A DNA stretch of 44,223 nt, from the NCBI GenBank assembly GCA_015057635.1, contig SVEB01000124.1, positions 1-44,223 of the forward strand, in the 5' to 3' direction. Both the position numbers and the translations under genes were made by a program. Below are positions 41,505-44,223 of this stretch, piece after piece. Each line of letters begins with the position of its first letter. The first letter of the stretch is position 1. The notes under the pieces are model-generated. The model was not told where the DNA came from, ran no database searches, and saw only the letters and a list, made by a program, of their open reading frames with translations. The DNA is from Lachnospiraceae bacterium (GTDB taxonomy: Bacteria; Bacillota; Clostridia; Lachnospirales; Lachnospiraceae).

Positions 41505-42653
41505 ATGCAAAAGATTATACTAACCGGACTTAATGGCTACGGAGGTCATTTCGTAGAAGAGTTGCTACATAATAATCCAGGTACTTGCTGCCTTAGTGCG
41601 GTAATAAGCAGAAACCCGGAACAAAGTCCATATTATGAAGAGTTAATTCAGAAAGGCATTGCCATTTTCTCAAGCTTAGAAGAATGCCTGACACAGATAA
41701 GCGCCGATCTTGCTATTATTACAACGCCAATGCATATTCACTATAAGGAAGTCATGTGTGCACTGAATCATAACGTGTCTGTTTATTGTGAGAAGCCGCT
41801 TGCGCCTACGGTAGAGGAATGCATTCAGATCAAAGAAAAAGCAAGAGAGAAGGGATGTATTGCGGCAGTAGGCTTTCAGTGGTCCTTCTCCAAAGGAATC
41901 CTTTCTTTAAAGAAAGATATCTTAAATGAACGTTATGGAAAGCTAGAACAGATCAAAACGATCGCAAACTGGAACCGTCCCAAAGCGTATTTTACAAATA
42001 GCAGCTGGAAGGGAAGATACTTTGGAGAAAATGGTGAGAGGATCATGGAGAGCGTAATCAGCAATAACGCCATTCACTTCTTGCATAATATCCTCTTTCT
42101 ATGTGGTGAGTCCATGGAAACGGCAGCAGAGATCGCGTGTATGGAAGGAGAGGCGTTCCGTGCCCATCATATTGAAGTGTTTGATACCGTATGCCTTCGT
42201 ATGAAGACAGAAAAAGAGCAGGAACTTTTATTCTATGCGAGCATTGTCTCCAAACAGTCAGAACCTGCGGCCTTTCAGATACACTTTGAACATGCGGTTG
42301 CATCTTATCCGGTCGGAGATAAGAAACAGATTCAGGTCGTATGCGATGATGGAAATGTAATCTGGTATGATTCTCCTGATGAAGGCCGATATGTCCATTA
42401 TCAAGACGTATTAGATGCCATTCGCCTTAAAACGTCTGTCACTTGTGATGCGAATACCGTACTTCCAAGTGTGAAAGTTGTGAATACAGCGATGAAAAAG
42501 CTTCCAATCAATGATTTCCCTTTGGAAATGGTAAAGGAGGACGATGAGATTCTCTATGTACCTGGACTTCAGGAACGCCTAAATGACTGTTATGAACATG
42601 GAACGATGTTAGGAGATCAATATTATCCTTGGGCAATAAAAACAAGGTTATAA
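41505..42653 (+). CDS. Gfo/Idh/MocA family oxidoreductase
   Basis: A 382-residue NAD(P)-dependent dehydrogenase. The Rossmann nucleotide-binding loop is TGLNGYGGHF (7-16) and the family signature EKP, with the catalytic-type Lys, lies at 96-98 in VYCEKPLAPT. The second domain (about 130-380) has the usual alpha/beta fold. Substrates are sugars, inositols or their phosphates; the exact one is not visible. Start behind AGAAAGGAATATACC. The neighbours give no pathway. Confidence 0.9.
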   Translation: MQKIILTGLNGYGGHFVEELLHNNPGTCCLSAVISRNPEQSPYYEELIQKGIAIFSSLEECLTQISADLAIITTPMHIHYKEVMCALNHNVSVYCEKPLAPTVEECIQIKEKAREKGCIAAVGFQWSFSKGILSLKKDILNERYGKLEQIKTIANWNRPKAYFTNSSWKGRYFGENGERIMESVISNNAIHFLHNILFLCGESMETAAEIACMEGEAFRAHHIEVFDTVCLRMKTEKEQELLFYASIVSKQSEPAAFQIHFEHAVASYPVGDKKQIQVVCDDGNVIWYDSPDEGRYVHYQDVLDAIRLKTSVTCDANTVLPSVKVVNTAMKKLPINDFPLEMVKEDDEILYVPGLQERLNDCYEHGTMLGDQYYPWAIKTRL

Positions 42654-42708
42654 GCAATCATCATCCGTAAATGAGCCAGACTATTCTTAAGAAAGATATC
42701 ATATTAGG

Positions 42709-42745
42709 AAGGACGTATCTATTGTTTAGATATGTCCTTTTATTA
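42709..42745 (+). terminator. Terminator of the oxidoreductase gene
   Basis: AAGGACGTATCTA at 42709-42721 pairs with 42727-42739 with one wobble, followed by a T-rich run. Confidence 0.82.
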
Positions 42746-43086
42746 TTGCCCTAAATATATAGTAGAAGAGCAACGCAGACACCTCTAAGAAACTATTTGC
42801 ATCCTTATAAATATACAACTAAATTATTATAAACATACATTTTCTTTGTACTGGCCCGGGGAATTTTTATACTTAACGCATATAAATACAAATATAGAAA
42901 TGAACGGAAAAGCAGTTATTGAATACTGGAATGAAATGACATATAATAGTCAGTGTACGTATTACGAAAAATAATTGTAAAAATTTACCTAAGGAGATGA
43001 AACAGGAGACCAGGTAAAGGTTTTATTATCTGGATCGTATTATGTAACATCAAATTACAATGATAATTTAAACTATGGAGGCAAAT
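42746..43086. other. Leader region of trkA
   Basis: This region holds the second copy of the repeated 52-bp element, a 24-codon frame at 42900-42974 (MNGKAVIEYWNEMTYNSQCT...) without a ribosome binding site, and a 7-bp stem TTTACCT (42984-42990) / AGGTAAA (43012-43018). I see no match to the c-di-AMP (ydaO) riboswitch, which often controls potassium genes. Confidence 0.45.
42841..42892 (+). repeat. 52-bp promoter-like repeated element, copy 2
   Basis: Matches 23963-24014 at 49 of 52 positions; the core GTACTGGCCCGGGG and AATTTTTATACTTAA is kept. The -10-like TATACT is at 42868-42873 and the -35-like TTTGTA at 42845-42850. It lies about 195 bases upstream of trkA, in the same direction. Confidence 0.75.
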
Positions 43087-44223
43087 ATGAAAATCATAAT
43101 TGTCGGCTGCGGCAAGATTGGTTCTGCATTAACAGAAATGTTAAGTCAGGAAGGTCATGATATCTCAATCATTGATCTGCATGAAGAAATTGTAAATGAA
43201 ATCTCTACTAACTTTGATACTATGGGCGTGACGGGAAATGGTGCAAGCTATAATATTTTAATGGAAGCCGGAATTGAAAGTGCCCATTTGCTGATTGCGG
43301 TAACCGGTTCCGATGAACTGAACTTGCTTTGCTGTCTGATCGCTCATAAAGCAGGTAACTGTAAAACAATCGCAAGGGTTCGTAATCCAATCTACAATAA
43401 GGAAAGCAAGTTTATTAAAGACGAACTCGGTTTATCCATGATTATTAACCCGGAATACGAATCTGCATGTGAGATCACGCGTCTGCTTCGTTTCCCATCT
43501 GCCATTAAAATCGATACGTTCCATAAAGGAAGAGTGGAACTTCTTAATTTTCGAGTAGAGGCAGATTCTATTCTTGCAAATATGGAAATCAAGGAGATTG
43601 CGAAGAAGCTAAAATGTGATGTCTTAGTTTGTACGGCAGAACGGGGCGATGAAGTAATTATTCCAAACGGTAACTTTGTCATTCGGCCAAATGATATTAT
43701 CTCTATCGTCGCATCTCATGGAAAAGCGGTCGAATTTTTTGTTAAGATCGGACTGATACATAATCCAGTAAAAAATGCAATGCTGATCGGCGGAGGCGCC
43801 ATTTCTTATTATCTGGCCGAGCAGCTATTGAGTTCTGGAATTAGTGTTAAGATTATAGAGCAAGATTTAAAACGTTGTGAAGAACTGACAGAGCTGTTGC
43901 CGGACGCAATGATCATTCATGGGGATGGGACCGATCAGGACTTATTGTTGGAAGAAGGACTGGAAGATATACAGTCTTTTGCTTCCTTAACCGGCATGGA
44001 TGAAGAGAATGTCTTATTATCTCTATATGCACGTACAAAATCAAAAGGAAAGATCATCACAAAAATCAATCGTATTTCATTTGATAATGTAATTAACAGT
44101 CTGAACTTAGACAGCGTCATTTATCCGAAGTACGTGGCAGCAGAATACATTGTGCAATGTGTAAGAGCCATGAATAACTCCATCGGAAGCAATGTTGAGA
44201 CGTTATATAAGATTAAGAAGAAT
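43087..44223 (+). CDS. trkA: Trk system potassium uptake protein TrkA (3' end outside window)
   Basis: The frame from ATG 43087 is open to the last base (379 codons), so the gene continues. It encodes the cytoplasmic NAD(H)-binding regulator of Trk/Ktr potassium channels. Two RCK/TrkA-N units are visible: the first with IIVGCGKIGSALTEML (3-18) and Asp at about 31, then a TrkA-C domain (about 140-220) and the second with AMLIGGGAISYYLAEQLL (about 232-249). This is the full double-unit TrkA, not the short KtrA. GGAGG lies five bases before the start. The membrane subunit (TrkH) is probably just beyond the window end. Confidence 0.95.
   Translation, partial: MKIIIVGCGKIGSALTEMLSQEGHDISIIDLHEEIVNEISTNFDTMGVTGNGASYNILMEAGIESAHLLIAVTGSDELNLLCCLIAHKAGNCKTIARVRNPIYNKESKFIKDELGLSMIINPEYESACEITRLLRFPSAIKIDTFHKGRVELLNFRVEADSILANMEIKEIAKKLKCDVLVCTAERGDEVIIPNGNFVIRPNDIISIVASHGKAVEFFVKIGLIHNPVKNAMLIGGGAISYYLAEQLLSSGISVKIIEQDLKRCEELTELLPDAMIIHGDGTDQDLLLEEGLEDIQSFASLTGMDEENVLLSLYARTKSKGKIITKINRISFDNVINSLNLDSVIYPKYVAAEYIVQCVRAMNNSIGSNVETLYKIKKN

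Noticed and set aside
42746..43086. c-di-AMP (ydaO) or other known riboswitch ahead of trkA
   Set aside because: The conserved ydaO core segments are absent, and the only hairpin is a 7-bp stem with a 21-nt loop.

Overview
The window looks like chromosomal DNA of an anaerobic, low-GC Gram-positive bacterium of the class Clostridia, most likely a plant-polysaccharide-associated member of the Lachnospiraceae. The grounds are a highly codon-biased single-chain pyruvate:ferredoxin oxidoreductase next to a small clostridial ferredoxin, strong AGGAGG ribosome binding sites, many intrinsic terminators, a pectin methylesterase, and Firmicutes-type families such as TPR-DUF4037/DUF4125, TraX and DUF4179 anti-sigma. 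I see no rRNA, tRNA, CRISPR array, prophage or transposase. Family names come from motif recognition, not from database searches.

Layout. 1-6554 (+): a tightly packed operon of a cut-off protein (probably SWIM zinc-finger type), a small unknown helical protein, a MoxR AAA+ ATPase, a large DUF5682/TraB-ChaN-like protein and a VWA protein. 6560-8378: an AraC regulator facing the operon end-on, and a divergent esterase lipoprotein gene that appears broken at both ends. 8533-12716 (-): a tyrosine recombinase, then an intergenic region with a very long GC-rich palindrome and four exact 14-bp tandem repeats that run into the end of a DUF4125 gene, which follows a TPR-DUF4037 nucleotidyltransferase-like gene. 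13085-18311: Bax inhibitor-1-like membrane protein, ferredoxin and PFOR (nifJ), the core of pyruvate fermentation. 19018-23198: secreted parallel beta-helix protein, Nif3-like protein, MazG and TraX. 23413-26682: a small membrane protein, an acetyltransferase, an AAA ATPase and a pectinesterase followed by the tail of a lost Ig-like (Big_2) domain.

26851-30961: a TetR regulator with a clear promoter/operator heads an operon for a membrane FMN-binding protein and a flavodoxin-ferredoxin fusion, which together look like a redox relay; then an ECF sigma factor with its DUF4179 membrane anti-sigma factor. 31070-32832: a tiny reverse-strand gene with a sporulation sigma-E-like promoter, a second acetyltransferase and a DUF6483-like protein. 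32932-37982: response regulator, histidine kinase, ABC ATPase and large FtsX-type permease, the layout of an antimicrobial-peptide sensing and resistance module. 38159-44223: an APH-like kinase, an Rsm22-like methyltransferase with four conserved cysteines, an LspA-like membrane protein with an altered catalytic motif, a Gfo/Idh/MocA oxidoreductase and the start of trkA.

Most worth a second look: the MoxR/DUF5682/VWA operon as an uncharacterised multi-protein system; the 144-bp palindrome with its 14-bp repeats; a 52-bp promoter-like element present twice, 19 kb apart; the broken lipoprotein esterase; the 27-codon gene with a sigma-E-like promoter; and the LspA-like protein whose catalytic Asp is Glu.
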